A stretch of DNA of 60,114 nucleotides. It comes from Mixta sp. Marseille-Q2659 (GTDB lineage: Bacteria; Pseudomonadota; Gammaproteobacteria; Enterobacterales; Enterobacteriaceae). Below the pieces are notes generated by a model. The model was not told the origin of the DNA and searched no databases. It worked only from the letters and a program-made list of their open reading frames with translations. The DNA lies in contig NZ_CALNWY010000027.1 in assembly GCF_940807255.1 (NCBI RefSeq), positions 1-60,114 on the forward strand, given 5' to 3'. The translations under genes and the position numbers were made by a program. How positions within the stretch are numbered: the stretch's first letter is position 1; each line of letters starts with the position of its first letter. Shown piece by piece: positions 39,283 through 48,330 of this stretch.

Positions 39283-40471
39283 ATGAAAACTGCCCATCAT
39301 AACCGTATCGGTTATGCGATTAGCCTTGGTTTACTGGCGGCACTGGGGCCGCTCTGCATCGATCTCTATTTACCGGCGCTGCCTGAACTGGCGACGGATT
39401 TAAATACGCCTACTTCTACCGCTCAGCTGAGCCTGACCGCCGGTCTGCTTGGCCTTGGCTTCGGCCAGCTTCTTTTTGGTCCGCTCAGCGATAAGATGGG
39501 CCGTCTGCGCCCGCTTACGCTGTCGCTGGTTATGTTAATTATCGCTTCCGTCGGCTGCGCCTGGTCGCAGACGATCCACCAGCTGCTGCTGGCGCGCCTG
39601 TTTGAGTCTGGCGGGCGCTGGCGGCGCCGTGCTGTCGCGTGCCATCGCCCGCGATATGTACAGCGGGCACGATCTGACGCGCTTTTTCGCCATGCTGATG
39701 CTGGTGAACGGTCTGGCACCGATTGTCGCGCCGGTGATGGGTGGTGCGCTGATGGCCTTCCTTGACTGGCGCGGACTGTTTATGGTGCTGGCGTTGATCC
39801 CGTTGCTGCTGCTGATTATGGTGCGCACGCAGCTACACGAAACCTTACCGCCTGAGCATCGCAGCCAGGGTTCGCTGTTCTCCGCCTGGGCCGCGCTGGG
39901 CAGCGTCGTCACCCACCGTGCGTTTATGGGCTTTTGCCTGACGCAGGGCTTTATGATGTCGGGAATGTTCGCCTATATCGGCGCCTCGCCTTTTGTTCTG
40001 CAACAGATTTATGGCCTGTCGCCGCAGGCGTTCAGCCTCTGCTTCGCCCTGAACGGGCTGGGCCTGATTATTGCCTCGCAGACCAGCGCCCGCCTTTGCC
40101 CGCTGTGGGGCGAATATCGCGTACTGAAAGGCGGCCTGACGCTGGCCTTCATCGCCTCCGGCTCTCTGGTACTGACCGGCCTGTCCGGCGCGGCGCTGCC
40201 GCTGGTGCTGGTCGCGCTGTTCTTTACCGTCGCCAGCAACGGCGTCATTTCCGTTACCGCCTCGTCGCTGGCGATGCAGAGCCAGGGCAAACGGGCCGGT
40301 AGCGCATCGGCGGTGATTGGCGTCACGATGTTTACCCTTGGCGCCATCAGCGTGCTGGTGACCGGCCTCGGCGGTACCTCGGTCTTAACCATGACCCTGA
40401 CCATCTTTGGCTGCTATCTGCTGGCCATCATGATGTTTCTTTTGCTGGCCAGAAAAACGCATACTGTCTGA
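39283..40471 (+). pseudogene. MFS multidrug efflux transporter (Bcr/CflA type), frameshifted
   Basis: Drug:H+ antiporter of the DHA1 Bcr/CflA group. First frame gives helices 1-4 (ISLGLLAALGPLCIDLYLPALPELA, GQLLFGPLSDKMGRLRP, motif A); at about 39600 (CGCCTGTTT|GAGTCTGG) the reading moves to another frame that continues GAGGAVLSRAIARDMYSGHDLTRFF through helix 12 to the normal end at 40471. A two-base loss or one-base gain explains it. As given it is broken, though each half is well conserved, which suggests a recent event or an error. Inserted between osmE and nadE relative to E. coli. Confidence 0.85.
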
Positions 40472-40594
40472 AATCAGCGCGCCTGAGGGTTTCTCAGGCG
40501 CAACGCGCTTGTCGTTTTGCCTGATGCACGTTAGCTTTAACAGGTTACGCATTCGCAACGAGCCATATCAGACTACTGATTTAAGGAGAGGTTT

Positions 40595-41422
40595 ATGTCA
40601 TTGCAGCAGGAAATTATTGAGGCGCTGGGCGTCAAACCCACCATCGATGCCAAACAGGAAATCCGTACCAGCGTTGAGTTTCTGAAATCCTATCTGAAAG
40701 CCAATCCCTTTATAAAATCTCTGGTGCTGGGCATCAGCGGCGGTCAGGACTCAACCCTGTGCGGCAAGCTGAGCCAGCTGGCTATCAGCGAACTGCGTGA
40801 AGAGACCGGCGATCGGGAGTATCAGTTTATTGCCGTGCGTTTACCTTATGGTGTGCAGGCAGATGAGAAAGATTGTCAGGACGCGCTCGATTTTATTCAG
40901 CCCGACCGCACGCTGGTGGTGAATATTAAAGAGGCGGTGCTGGCCAGCGAGCGCGCGCTGAAAGATGCGGGTATTGAACTCAGCGACTTTGTGCGCGGCA
41001 ACGAGAAAGCACGCGAGCGCATGAAAGCGCAGTACAGCGTTGCCGGAATGACCAAAGGCCTGGTGGTCGGCACCGATCATGCGGCGGAAGCGGTAACCGG
41101 CTTTTTCACCAAGTATGGCGACGGCGGCACTGACATCAACCCGATTCATCGCCTGAATAAAGGCCAGGGCAAAATGCTGCTCAAAGAGCTGGGCTGTCCG
41201 CAGCATCTCTATTTAAAACATCCGACGGCGGATCTGGAGGACGATCGTCCGGGCCTGCAGGATGAAGTGGCGCTCGGCGTAACCTACGGTTTGATTGATG
41301 CCTATCTGGAAGGTCAGCAGATTGATGAATCAGCGGCGAAAACCATCGAAGGCTGGTATCGCAAAACCGAGCATAAGCGTCGTCTGCCGGTCACAGTGTT
41401 TGACGATTACTGGAAAAAATAA
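40595..41422 (+). CDS. nadE: NH3-dependent NAD synthetase
   Basis: 275 residues as in E. coli. Amidates deamido-NAD to NAD with ammonia. P-loop of ATP pyrophosphatases GISGGQDST near 46-54, [23 protein letters not shown] and [14 protein letters not shown]. Strong GGAGAGG ribosome site. Confidence 0.97.
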   Translation: MSLQQEIIEALGVKPTIDAKQEIRTSVEFLKSYLKANPFIKSLVLGISGGQDSTLCGKLSQLAISELREETGDREYQFIAVRLPYGVQADEKDCQDALDFIQPDRTLVVNIKEAVLASERALKDAGIELSDFVRGNEKARERMKAQYSVAGMTKGLVVGTDHAAEAVTGFFTKYGDGGTDINPIHRLNKGQGKMLLKELGCPQHLYLKHPTADLEDDRPGLQDEVALGVTYGLIDAYLEGQQIDESAAKTIEGWYRKTEHKRRLPVTVFDDYWKK

Positions 41423-41432
41423 GCGTTGCTTT

Positions 41433-41465
41433 GCAGGCTGATTGTTCAGCCTGCTTTCCTTTTTG
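41433..41465 (+). terminator. Terminator after nadE
   Basis: GCAGGCTG/CAGCCTGC stem followed by TTTCCTTTTT. Confidence 0.85.
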
Positions 41466-41478
41466 TTAAAACAGTACT

Positions 41479-41525
41479 CTTCCGTCTTCCGTCTTCCGTC
41501 TTCCGTCTTCCGTCTTCCGTCTTCC
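41479..41525. repeat. Heptanucleotide tandem repeat (CTTCCGT)6
   Basis: Six perfect head-to-tail copies of CTTCCGT plus a six-base partial seventh, in the nadE-cho spacer, immediately after the nadE terminator. No start codon or CRISPR-like spacer pattern is associated. Confidence 0.97.
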
Positions 41526-41717
41526 AGAAAGTTATCCCCACTCGCGGCCAATACAGAAATTTCGCAAAAACTGACCATCCCGCTGACAGGGCAAAAATAC
41601 CCAAATAAAACCGCCGGTTAATCGCTACAGAGCGCTGCAGCGCCTGTTGGATGACCACATTCGCCCTGCCGTTGCGCTGTTTTTTTGCACTGTTCAACTT
41701 CCGCTCCGGCTGATAGA

Positions 41718-41733
41718 CTGGATATGCAACCAG
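41718..41733 (+). promoter_or_regulatory. LexA box before cho
   Basis: CTGGATATGCAACCAG is a perfect palindrome at the outer four bases and fits CTGT-N8-ACAG with one change in each half. It lies 16 bp before the cho start; cho is an SOS gene in E. coli. Confidence 0.6.
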
Positions 41734-41748
41734 TAGATGGAGTCACCT

Positions 41749-42612
41749 GTGGTAAGACGTGCTGCCAGCCACCGCCTTGAATTTGAAGCGGCGGCCATTT
41801 ATGAATATCCCGATCATTTGCGCTCGTTCCTGGACGAGATACCGAAACTGCCCGGCGTCTATATTTTTCACGGCGAAAGCGATGTGATGCCGCTCTATAT
41901 CGGCAAAAGTATTAACCTGCGCACGCGGGTGATGTCGCACTTCCGCACGCCGGACGAGGCGAAAATGCTGCGCCTGACGCAACGTATCAGCTGGATTACC
42001 ACCGCTGGCGAGCTGGGCGCGTTGCTGCTGGAAGCGCAAATGATTAAAAACCAACAGCCGCTGTTTAATAAGCGACTGCGGCGCAATCGCCAGCTCTGCT
42101 CCCTCCAGTGGGACGGCGTATCACGGCCAGAAATTGTCTATGCGCGCGATCTCGATTTCTCCTCCTCACCGAACCTGTTCGGCCTCTTCTCCAGCCGCCG
42201 CGCCGTACTGGAAACCCTGAAGAATATCGCCGATGAGCGCCAGCTCTGTTATGGCCTTCTGGGGCTGGAGAGCGCCACTAAAAATCGCGCCTGCTTTCGT
42301 GCCAGCCTCAGACGCTGCGCCGGTGCCTGCTGCGGCAAAGAGCCGGTTGCCGATCACCACCAGCGTTTACTGGAGGCGCTGGAGAAAGTGCGCGTGGTGT
42401 GCTGGCCCTGGCCGGGCGCCGTCGCGCTGGTGGAAGAAGGCCCGCTGGAAACCCAGATGCACATTATTCATAACTGGTTTTACCTGGGCTCTGTCAGCGA
42501 TCTGAGCGAGGCGAAAAATCTGACCAGCCCACCGAAGGGCTTTGATAACGATGGCTACAAATATCTTTGCCGTCCGATGCTGAGCGGTCAGTACCCGATT
42601 ATTCCGCTGTAA
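41749..42612 (+). CDS. cho: Excinuclease Cho (UvrC homologue)
   Basis: Nucleotide excision repair endonuclease that makes the 3' incision at bulky lesions after UvrAB. 287 residues. GIY-YIG domain (VYIFHGESDVMPLYIGKSINLRTRV, GALLLEAQMIKNQQPLFNKRLRRNRQLC) and a Cys-rich RCAGACCGKE segment. The GTG start at 41749 (MVRRAASHRLEFEAA) has GGAG at proper spacing and matches the E. coli N-terminus; an ATG 12 bases upstream lacks a ribosome site. Confidence 0.93.
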   Translation: MVRRAASHRLEFEAAAIYEYPDHLRSFLDEIPKLPGVYIFHGESDVMPLYIGKSINLRTRVMSHFRTPDEAKMLRLTQRISWITTAGELGALLLEAQMIKNQQPLFNKRLRRNRQLCSLQWDGVSRPEIVYARDLDFSSSPNLFGLFSSRRAVLETLKNIADERQLCYGLLGLESATKNRACFRASLRRCAGACCGKEPVADHHQRLLEALEKVRVVCWPWPGAVALVEEGPLETQMHIIHNWFYLGSVSDLSEAKNLTSPPKGFDNDGYKYLCRPMLSGQYPIIPL

Positions 42613-42713
42613 GCGCGCTGCCGCTTCGCTTCGCGCGAACTGTGATTGAGGTCTACCTTTGGATCAGTTGTGTCGCCGTTTGTTGGGCACTTTACTGATG
42701 AAAAGGAGAACGC

Positions 42714-43736
42714 ATGTCTCAACATGATCACAGTAAGTTTTCGCGTCGCCAGGTCGTGGGCGGCTTAATGGGCAGCATGGCGGTTGCCGGTATGGTGAGC
42801 GGCGCCAGCGCAGCGGAAGGCAGCGCCAGCAGCGCGCCAAACGCCGCGCCGCCGCTGACCGGCAAAAACCCGCTCGACGCCTTTCCTAAACCCCCTTTCG
42901 AACGTCAACCGCAGGATCCGCCCGGCCTGGCCAGTAAAATGGTGCCGCGTCCCGATCACGGTGAAAAGAGCTACCGCGGCAGTGGTCGCTTAACCGGACG
43001 CAAAGCGCTGATTACCGGCGGTGATTCCGGTATTGGCCGCGCGGTGGCGATCGCTTACGCACGCGAAGGCGCCGATGTGGCGATTAACTATTTGCCGGAA
43101 GAGGAATCTGACGCCAAAGAAGTGATCGATCTGATCAAGGCGGCAGGCCGCAAAGCGGTGGCGATTCCAGGTGATATTACCGATGAAGCGTTCTGCCAGA
43201 AACTGGTCAACGAGGCGGCTACGCAGCTCGGCGGGCTGGATATTCTGGTTAACAATGCCGGTCGCCAGCAGTATGTGGAATCGATTACCGAACTGACCAC
43301 TGAATCCTTCGATAAAACCTTTAAAACCAATGTCTACGCGATGTTCTGGATCACCAAAGCGGCGATGGCGCATCTGAAGCCCGGTTCGGCCATTGTGAAT
43401 ACCAGTTCGGTACAGGCGGGCAAGCCGAGCCCGATCCTGCTCGACTATGCGCAGACCAAAGCGGCGATCGTCGCCTTTACCAAAGGTCTGGCTAAGCAGG
43501 TAGCGGAAAAAGGGATCCGCGTCAACGCGGTCGCGCCGGGCCCTTACTGGACGCCGTTACAGTCCAGCGGCGGTCAGCCCATGGAAAAAGTGATGAAGTT
43601 TGGCGAAGAAGCGCCGTTTGGCCGACCGGGCCAGCCGGTGGAAATCGCTCCGCTTTACGTCACGCTGGCGTCGGCGGAGAGCAGCTTTACCTCCGGTCAG
43701 GTCTGGTGTTCTGACGGCGGCACCGGCACCTTCTGA
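42714..43736 (+). CDS. Tat-exported short-chain dehydrogenase (YghA-like)
   Basis: 340 residues. Twin-arginine signal SRRQVVGG at 10-17 followed by a hydrophobic Ala/Gly/Met stretch and ASAA cleavage region; linker rich in Pro; SDR core with TGGDSGIGRA at 101-110, NNAGRQ, Ser in TSSVQAG and YAQTK. Similar to E. coli YghA, an NADP-dependent aldehyde reductase, but with a clear export signal, which means cofactor is bound before export or function is periplasmic. Inserted between cho and spy. Confidence 0.82.
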   Translation: MSQHDHSKFSRRQVVGGLMGSMAVAGMVSGASAAEGSASSAPNAAPPLTGKNPLDAFPKPPFERQPQDPPGLASKMVPRPDHGEKSYRGSGRLTGRKALITGGDSGIGRAVAIAYAREGADVAINYLPEEESDAKEVIDLIKAAGRKAVAIPGDITDEAFCQKLVNEAATQLGGLDILVNNAGRQQYVESITELTTESFDKTFKTNVYAMFWITKAAMAHLKPGSAIVNTSSVQAGKPSPILLDYAQTKAAIVAFTKGLAKQVAEKGIRVNAVAPGPYWTPLQSSGGQPMEKVMKFGEEAPFGRPGQPVEIAPLYVTLASAESSFTSGQVWCSDGGTGTF

Positions 43737-43742
43737 TAAAAA

Positions 43743-43797
43743 AGACCGCCGACGCTGACCACGGCCATTCAGGCAATGTGGGCAACGTCGGCGGTCT
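43743..43797. terminator. Terminator between SDR gene and spy
   Basis: AGACCGCCGACG/CGTCGGCGGTCT, a 12-bp perfect stem with a 31-base loop, between convergent genes. A-rich on the left, TC-rich on the right. Confidence 0.6.
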
Positions 43798-43819
43798 CAA
43801 CATTTATCCCGCGCGACGA

Positions 43820-44311
43820 TTATTCGTCAGCTGGCGGAGGCGTCATTTTACCGTCATGCTGCGGCTTTTCAGTCAGACGTTTCTCAAAGTTAGCGTTGTA
43901 CTGCTTCTTCTGCTCCGGCGTCAGCACGTTATAGAGTTTGTTCTGGGTTTCCATCATGGCCAGCGCGTTCTCTTTGGCGTTCGCGGTCATTTTTTCCGCC
44001 TGCGCTTCCGCTTTGGTACGGTCGAAGCTGTCGGCCGCGATGATAGCGTGGTTAGCGCGACGCTCTTCCAGCGACGGACGTTTCATATCTTTGCGGGCAT
44101 CTTTCATGATGTCGCGCATCTGCTGTTTCTGCGCATCGGTCAGGTTCAGATTTTTAAACATGCCCATCGGGCCATGCTGCATCGGACCTTTATGGTGCAT
44201 CGGTTTTTCGCTGCCCGCTGGCGGCGGCGTCAGGGTATCTGCTGCGTGGGCGATACTTGCCGCGCCAAAAGCCAGAGAAGTTGCTACAAAAAGGGAAGTC
44301 AATTTACGCAT
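43820..44311 (-). CDS. spy: Periplasmic chaperone Spy
   Basis: ATP-independent chaperone induced by envelope stress through CpxR and BaeR; cradle-shaped dimer. 163 residues: signal peptide ending AHA, then MFKNLNLTDAQKQQMRDIMKDARKDMKRPSLEERRA and NVLTPEQKKQYNANFEKRLTE with the two LTxxQ motifs. Length as in E. coli (161). Confidence 0.95.
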   Translation of the reverse strand: MRKLTSLFVATSLAFGAASIAHAADTLTPPPAGSEKPMHHKGPMQHGPMGMFKNLNLTDAQKQQMRDIMKDARKDMKRPSLEERRANHAIIAADSFDRTKAEAQAEKMTANAKENALAMMETQNKLYNVLTPEQKKQYNANFEKRLTEKPQHDGKMTPPPADE

Positions 44312-44794
44312 TATATTGTCCTTACTTATCAGTTTTATGACGTCAGCCTGTGTCGCTGCTACGGAAATAAGTCTACGACACCAAACGTCAAGTACTCAGT
44401 GGGTGAGTAAAGCCCTGAAAGCATAGAAGATAAAAATGCAGCAATCCTGGAGAGAATAAGAAGATTAGGGTGAGGAATTGCAAAAAAATATGAATGTATG
44501 CGGAAAATGGTGGAAATCGTGGAGAAGTGTAACCCTGCAGACAGGATAGAGGAAAGAAAAAGTTAACGCGCTACTGTAAAGCGCCACCCTGCGCCTTTAT
44601 CTGTGATCTGTCCCACTGTCGCCTGTTCAAATGCCAAAATCTGACACCATTCCGCCCGTTATCCTTATGCGGCTGAATGATGCTTCCCCGCCGACCCGCT
44701 TTCTATACTGGTAATGGTTACGCTTTTGTAACGGCCAGAATACTTATCAAAAACAATTCCTTCTTCTGACCTCCCTACTTTTAAGGTTTATGGC
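44312..44794. promoter_or_regulatory. Divergent region spy / enolase-superfamily gene
   Basis: 483 bp without a gene. GTAAAGCCCTGAAAG at 44407-44421 is half of a CpxR box (GTAAA-N5-GTAAA) about 100 bp before spy. GTTAC-N6-GTAAC at 44717-44732 is an inverted repeat 63 bp before the enolase-superfamily gene and looks like an operator for a sugar-acid regulator. Nothing else is recognisable. Confidence 0.4.
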
Positions 44795-45946
44795 ATGAAA
44801 ATAAAAAGCATTGAGGCGATACGCCTCAGCATTCCGTTTGACAGCGATCGCCCGGCGGCGACACAGGAAACCGCCTGGAATGCCGCTTCACCGGCGCTCA
44901 GGCAGATGGAAACCCTGCTGGTACGCGTAGAAACCGATAGCGGGCTGGTAGGCTGGGGCGAGGCCTTCGGCCATCTGTCCAATCCCGTTACCGTTGAGGC
45001 GCTGCGACAGCTGGTCATCCCCTGCTTTCTGCATAAAACGGCGCCATCAAACCGGGAAGCGCTGGCGGCAATGATGGCGGAGGCCGAAAAAGCGCTGCAT
45101 GCCTTTGGGCGCGGCGGGCCGGTCTGTTTCGCACTCTCCGCCATCGATATTGCCCTGTGGGATTTGCTGGGCCAGCAGCACGGGCAGCCGCTGTGGCAGT
45201 TGCTTGGCGCGCGCCGTCGTCAGATTGGCCTTTATGCCAGCCTGGTAAGCTATAACAACCAGCCGGAAGAGGTCGCCCGCCAGGTGAAGCGCGCCTGGCA
45301 GGCGGGTTTCCATATGCTGAAGCTGCATGAAACAGATTATGCCGCCATTGCGGCGGCACGTGCCGCGCTGCCGGAACAGGCGACGCTGATGGTGGACGTC
45401 AACTGCCCGTGGCCAGCAGATGAAGCCAGCCGTCGGGCACGTCAGCTGGCGGAACTGAAGCTGGGCTGGCTGGAAGAACCGGTCTGGCCGCCAGATGACG
45501 TGGCCGGACTGGCGGCAGTACGCCGCGCGGGCACGCCGATTGCCTCCGGTGAAAACGCCTGCGGCGTGGCGGGTTTTACTGCCTTATTCGAAGGCAACGC
45601 CATTAATGTGGCGCAGCCCAGCGTGGCGAAAGTGGGCGGCATTACGGCGCTGCTGGCGGTGATTGCGCAGGCGCAGGCGCACGGCGTCAAAGTGGTTCCC
45701 CACTGTTTTTATTACGGTGCCGGACTGCTGGCAACGGCGCATATTGTGGCTTCCCTGCCTGACGACATCAGGCTGGAAGTGCCGTTTATCCGCTTTACGC
45801 CGCTGCTTTATCCTCAGCTGGATTTTGCCCCAACGCTCACCCTGCCCGATACGCCGGGACTAGGTTTCGCGCCCGATCCGGCGGTGATGCAAACTTACAC
45901 CGTCAGCCATCTGCGGGTCGATGCGGAGGGCACGTATTATGTTTAA
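44795..45946 (+). CDS. Enolase-superfamily sugar-acid dehydratase or racemase (mandelate racemase group)
   Basis: 383 residues. N-terminal capping domain (1-125) and C-terminal barrel with the usual acid/base and metal positions: K176-x-H178 in LKLHE, metal ligands Asp201 (DVN), Glu227 (LEEP) and Glu253 (SGENA), and His303 in PHCFYYG. The Lys-x-His rather than Lys-x-Lys on strand 2 points away from mandelate racemase itself. The next gene, an ACS-family symporter, overlaps by 8 bp, so the pair probably imports and dehydrates an acid sugar or related carboxylate. Exact substrate cannot be stated. Confidence 0.82.
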   Translation: MKIKSIEAIRLSIPFDSDRPAATQETAWNAASPALRQMETLLVRVETDSGLVGWGEAFGHLSNPVTVEALRQLVIPCFLHKTAPSNREALAAMMAEAEKALHAFGRGGPVCFALSAIDIALWDLLGQQHGQPLWQLLGARRRQIGLYASLVSYNNQPEEVARQVKRAWQAGFHMLKLHETDYAAIAAARAALPEQATLMVDVNCPWPADEASRRARQLAELKLGWLEEPVWPPDDVAGLAAVRRAGTPIASGENACGVAGFTALFEGNAINVAQPSVAKVGGITALLAVIAQAQAHGVKVVPHCFYYGAGLLATAHIVASLPDDIRLEVPFIRFTPLLYPQLDFAPTLTLPDTPGLGFAPDPAVMQTYTVSHLRVDAEGTYYV

Positions 45947-47216
45947 AAATTACCGTAGCGTGATCGCCCTGCTGCTGTTTTTCGCCGGCGTGCTGAACTA
46001 TCTCGATCGTGCGGCGCTCTCCGTGATGGCGCCGCTGGTAAAACAAGATCTGCATATTGACGATGCGCAGATGGGCATCCTCTTCAGCTGCTTTTTTATC
46101 GGCTACTGCCTCTTTTGCTTTCTTGGCGGCTGGGGCGCCGATCGCTTTGGCCCGCGCCGCGTCTTTGGCTGGGCGGCAGCCATCTGGTCGCTGTTCTGCG
46201 GCGCCACCGCGCTGGCGGGTAATTTTGCTCACCTGCTGATCGTACGCGTGCTGTTTGGGATCGGCGAAGGTCCGATGGGCACCACCACCAACAAATCGAT
46301 CGCCAACTGGTTTCCACGCAAAGAGACCGGGCGCGCTGTCGGCTTTACCAACGCCGGACAGCCGCTGGGCGCGGCGGTAGCGGCGCCGATCGTCGGGTTA
46401 GTCGGGCTGCATTTCGGCTGGCGCATCTCGTTTGTGGTTATTGCGCTGCTGGGGTTTGTCTGGCTGGGCTTCTGGTTATGGCTGTTTCGCGATAAGCCGG
46501 AAACGCATCCGCGCGTTACCGAACAGGAGCGTCTCCTGATTAAAACCCAGCGCCCCGCCACGCGCGTCACCGCGCCCGGCAAACACCCTACCGGACTGTG
46601 GCGCTACGTGCTGTCGCTGCCGGTTTTAGGCGTGGCGGCAGCCTTTTTCTGCTTCAACTATATCCAATTCTTTTTTCTCTCCTGGCTGCCGAGCTACCTT
46701 ACCGATTATCAGCATCTGGATATTAAAAGCATGAGCCTGATCGGCATTCTGCCGTGGCTGGGCGCCACGGCAGGCTTTATCGGCGGCGGGCTGGTTTCGG
46801 ATGCAATCTACCGCCGCACCGATAATTTCCTGCTGTCGCGCAAGCTGGTGATCTTTTTCGGTCTGGCGGTCGCGGCGGTCAGCGTTATGCTTACCGCTTT
46901 TGCGACGAACGTTACGGCAGCGGTGGCGCTGATCACGGTCGCCAGCGTATTTGCCTACATGACGCCGCAGGCGTGCTGGTCGCTGCTACAGGATATCGTT
47001 CCGGCGGAACGTATTGGCACGGCGGGCGGTTTCGTTCATCTGCTGGCGAATCTGGCGGGCATTCTCTCACCGGCGATTACCGGTTTTTTGATCCAGTACG
47101 GCGGCGGCTACGCATCAGCATTTTTGCTGGCCAGCATTCTGGCGCTTACTGGCATCGTGCTGCTGGCGCTGTTTGTCCGTCAGCGCAATGTGAACCGGCT
47201 GCGCGCGCTGGCGTAG
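45939..47216 (+). CDS. MFS transporter, anion:cation symporter family
   Basis: 425 residues, twelve membrane helices. NYLDRAALSVMAPLVKQDL, GWGADRFGPRRVFG (motif A) and GIGEGPMGTTTNKSIANWFPRKETGRAVG are typical of hexuronate/galactonate symporters (ExuT/GudP/DgoT group). ATG 45939 has GGAGGG upstream and lies inside the end of the enolase-superfamily gene. Substrate is presumed to be the substrate of that enzyme. Confidence 0.85.
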   Translation: MFKNYRSVIALLLFFAGVLNYLDRAALSVMAPLVKQDLHIDDAQMGILFSCFFIGYCLFCFLGGWGADRFGPRRVFGWAAAIWSLFCGATALAGNFAHLLIVRVLFGIGEGPMGTTTNKSIANWFPRKETGRAVGFTNAGQPLGAAVAAPIVGLVGLHFGWRISFVVIALLGFVWLGFWLWLFRDKPETHPRVTEQERLLIKTQRPATRVTAPGKHPTGLWRYVLSLPVLGVAAAFFCFNYIQFFFLSWLPSYLTDYQHLDIKSMSLIGILPWLGATAGFIGGGLVSDAIYRRTDNFLLSRKLVIFFGLAVAAVSVMLTAFATNVTAAVALITVASVFAYMTPQACWSLLQDIVPAERIGTAGGFVHLLANLAGILSPAITGFLIQYGGGYASAFLLASILALTGIVLLALFVRQRNVNRLRALA

Positions 47217-47230
47217 CGGCCGATCTTCCC

Positions 47231-47258
47231 GGCCCGCGCAAGCGCGGGCCTTCTCTTC
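47231..47258 (+). terminator. Terminator after the MFS gene
   Basis: GGCCCGCG-CAAG-CGCGGGCC followed by TTCTCTTC; convergent with astE. Confidence 0.75.
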
Positions 47259-47271
47259 ACACGCGCACGGC

Positions 47272-48273
47272 TTACCGCTCGCCGCTCAGCGCCGCGTTAT
47301 GCGCATTATCTTCTACCAGCATTAATCCCGCACGCAGTCCGGGAGCCACATTGGGATTGGGAAACAGCACATATTCCCGCGCCTGCTGCACGAAATAGCG
47401 CGTTTCGCCATCCTCCGCCAGCAATGTGCCCTGTGGAAAGGCGGTAAAATTCAGCGTCTCGGGGCTCATATGCAGCTGGAAACGCTCGCTGTTGCGGGTG
47501 ATCTGCTGGGCGACACGATAGCGGCGCGGCGCGGCGCTGATTTCCGGCAGCGTCTCGCCGGAGAGCAGCGCGGCCAGTGCCCGCCGTGTCGCCTCAAACT
47601 GCGTCAGGTCGTTCTGACCAAACGGCAGCGCCTTGCCCAGCTCCAGCGTACAGCTGGCAGCCTGAAAATGTTCACAGCTGTAATGTGTAAAGGTGCCGCC
47701 CGGCGCGCGATGGAACACCAGCGCCTCCATGCCCGCTGCCGTCAGCCACTGCATAAAATCATCAGGCCAAGGGCGCGAGCTGAACGGCATCACGCCGAAA
47801 CGGGTATGGTACGAGCCGCGAATGGCGGTATGCAGATCGAGATGCCAGCGCGTCTCCTGATGCGCACCGACCTGCCAGAAAGTTTCCAGCGCCTGCTCCA
47901 GCCGTAACGCGCGCTGCGCCTCCGGACAATTCTCAAACTGCTGCCAGCGTCCGCCGAACAGCCGGTTTAAATCGCAGCGCAGATAGCGCTTTCCGGCACG
48001 TAGCGCGGGCGGATTGCCCAGCAGTACCAGCAGCCGCACCGCCAGCGAACGTGCGCCCTGCAACAGCTCGGTAATCAGCTGATTAACGATTTCTACCGGT
48101 GCGGTTTCATTACCGTGAATACCGGCGGAGATCGCCACGGCATGCTGCACTGGCGCCAACGGCGTCAGTTCAAGGATCCCTTCATCCAGCCACTGCCAGC
48201 GCAGCTGCGGCAGCGTGCCGTGGGTATCGGTCGGCGCGGTGCCGGAAAGCGTTTGCTGTAACAAATCCTGCAT
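47272..48273 (-). CDS. astE: Succinylglutamate desuccinylase
   Basis: Last step of the arginine succinyltransferase pathway: hydrolyses N2-succinylglutamate to glutamate and succinate. Zinc carboxypeptidase-like, 333 residues; zinc ligands in GIHGNETAP and LDLHT, with RCDLNRLFGG. ATG 48273 has AGGAG five bases upstream. Last gene of astCADBE. Confidence 0.95.
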   Translation of the reverse strand: MQDLLQQTLSGTAPTDTHGTLPQLRWQWLDEGILELTPLAPVQHAVAISAGIHGNETAPVEIVNQLITELLQGARSLAVRLLVLLGNPPALRAGKRYLRCDLNRLFGGRWQQFENCPEAQRALRLEQALETFWQVGAHQETRWHLDLHTAIRGSYHTRFGVMPFSSRPWPDDFMQWLTAAGMEALVFHRAPGGTFTHYSCEHFQAASCTLELGKALPFGQNDLTQFEATRRALAALLSGETLPEISAAPRRYRVAQQITRNSERFQLHMSPETLNFTAFPQGTLLAEDGETRYFVQQAREYVLFPNPNVAPGLRAGLMLVEDNAHNAALSGER

Positions 48274-48330
48274 GACATCTCCTGTGACGCGGAAAACCGG
48301 CGGCGTACAGTAACACATGCCGCCGTGATG

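Noticed and set aside
41479-41525. CRISPR-like array
   Set aside because: Unit is 7 bp with no spacers; it is a simple tandem repeat.
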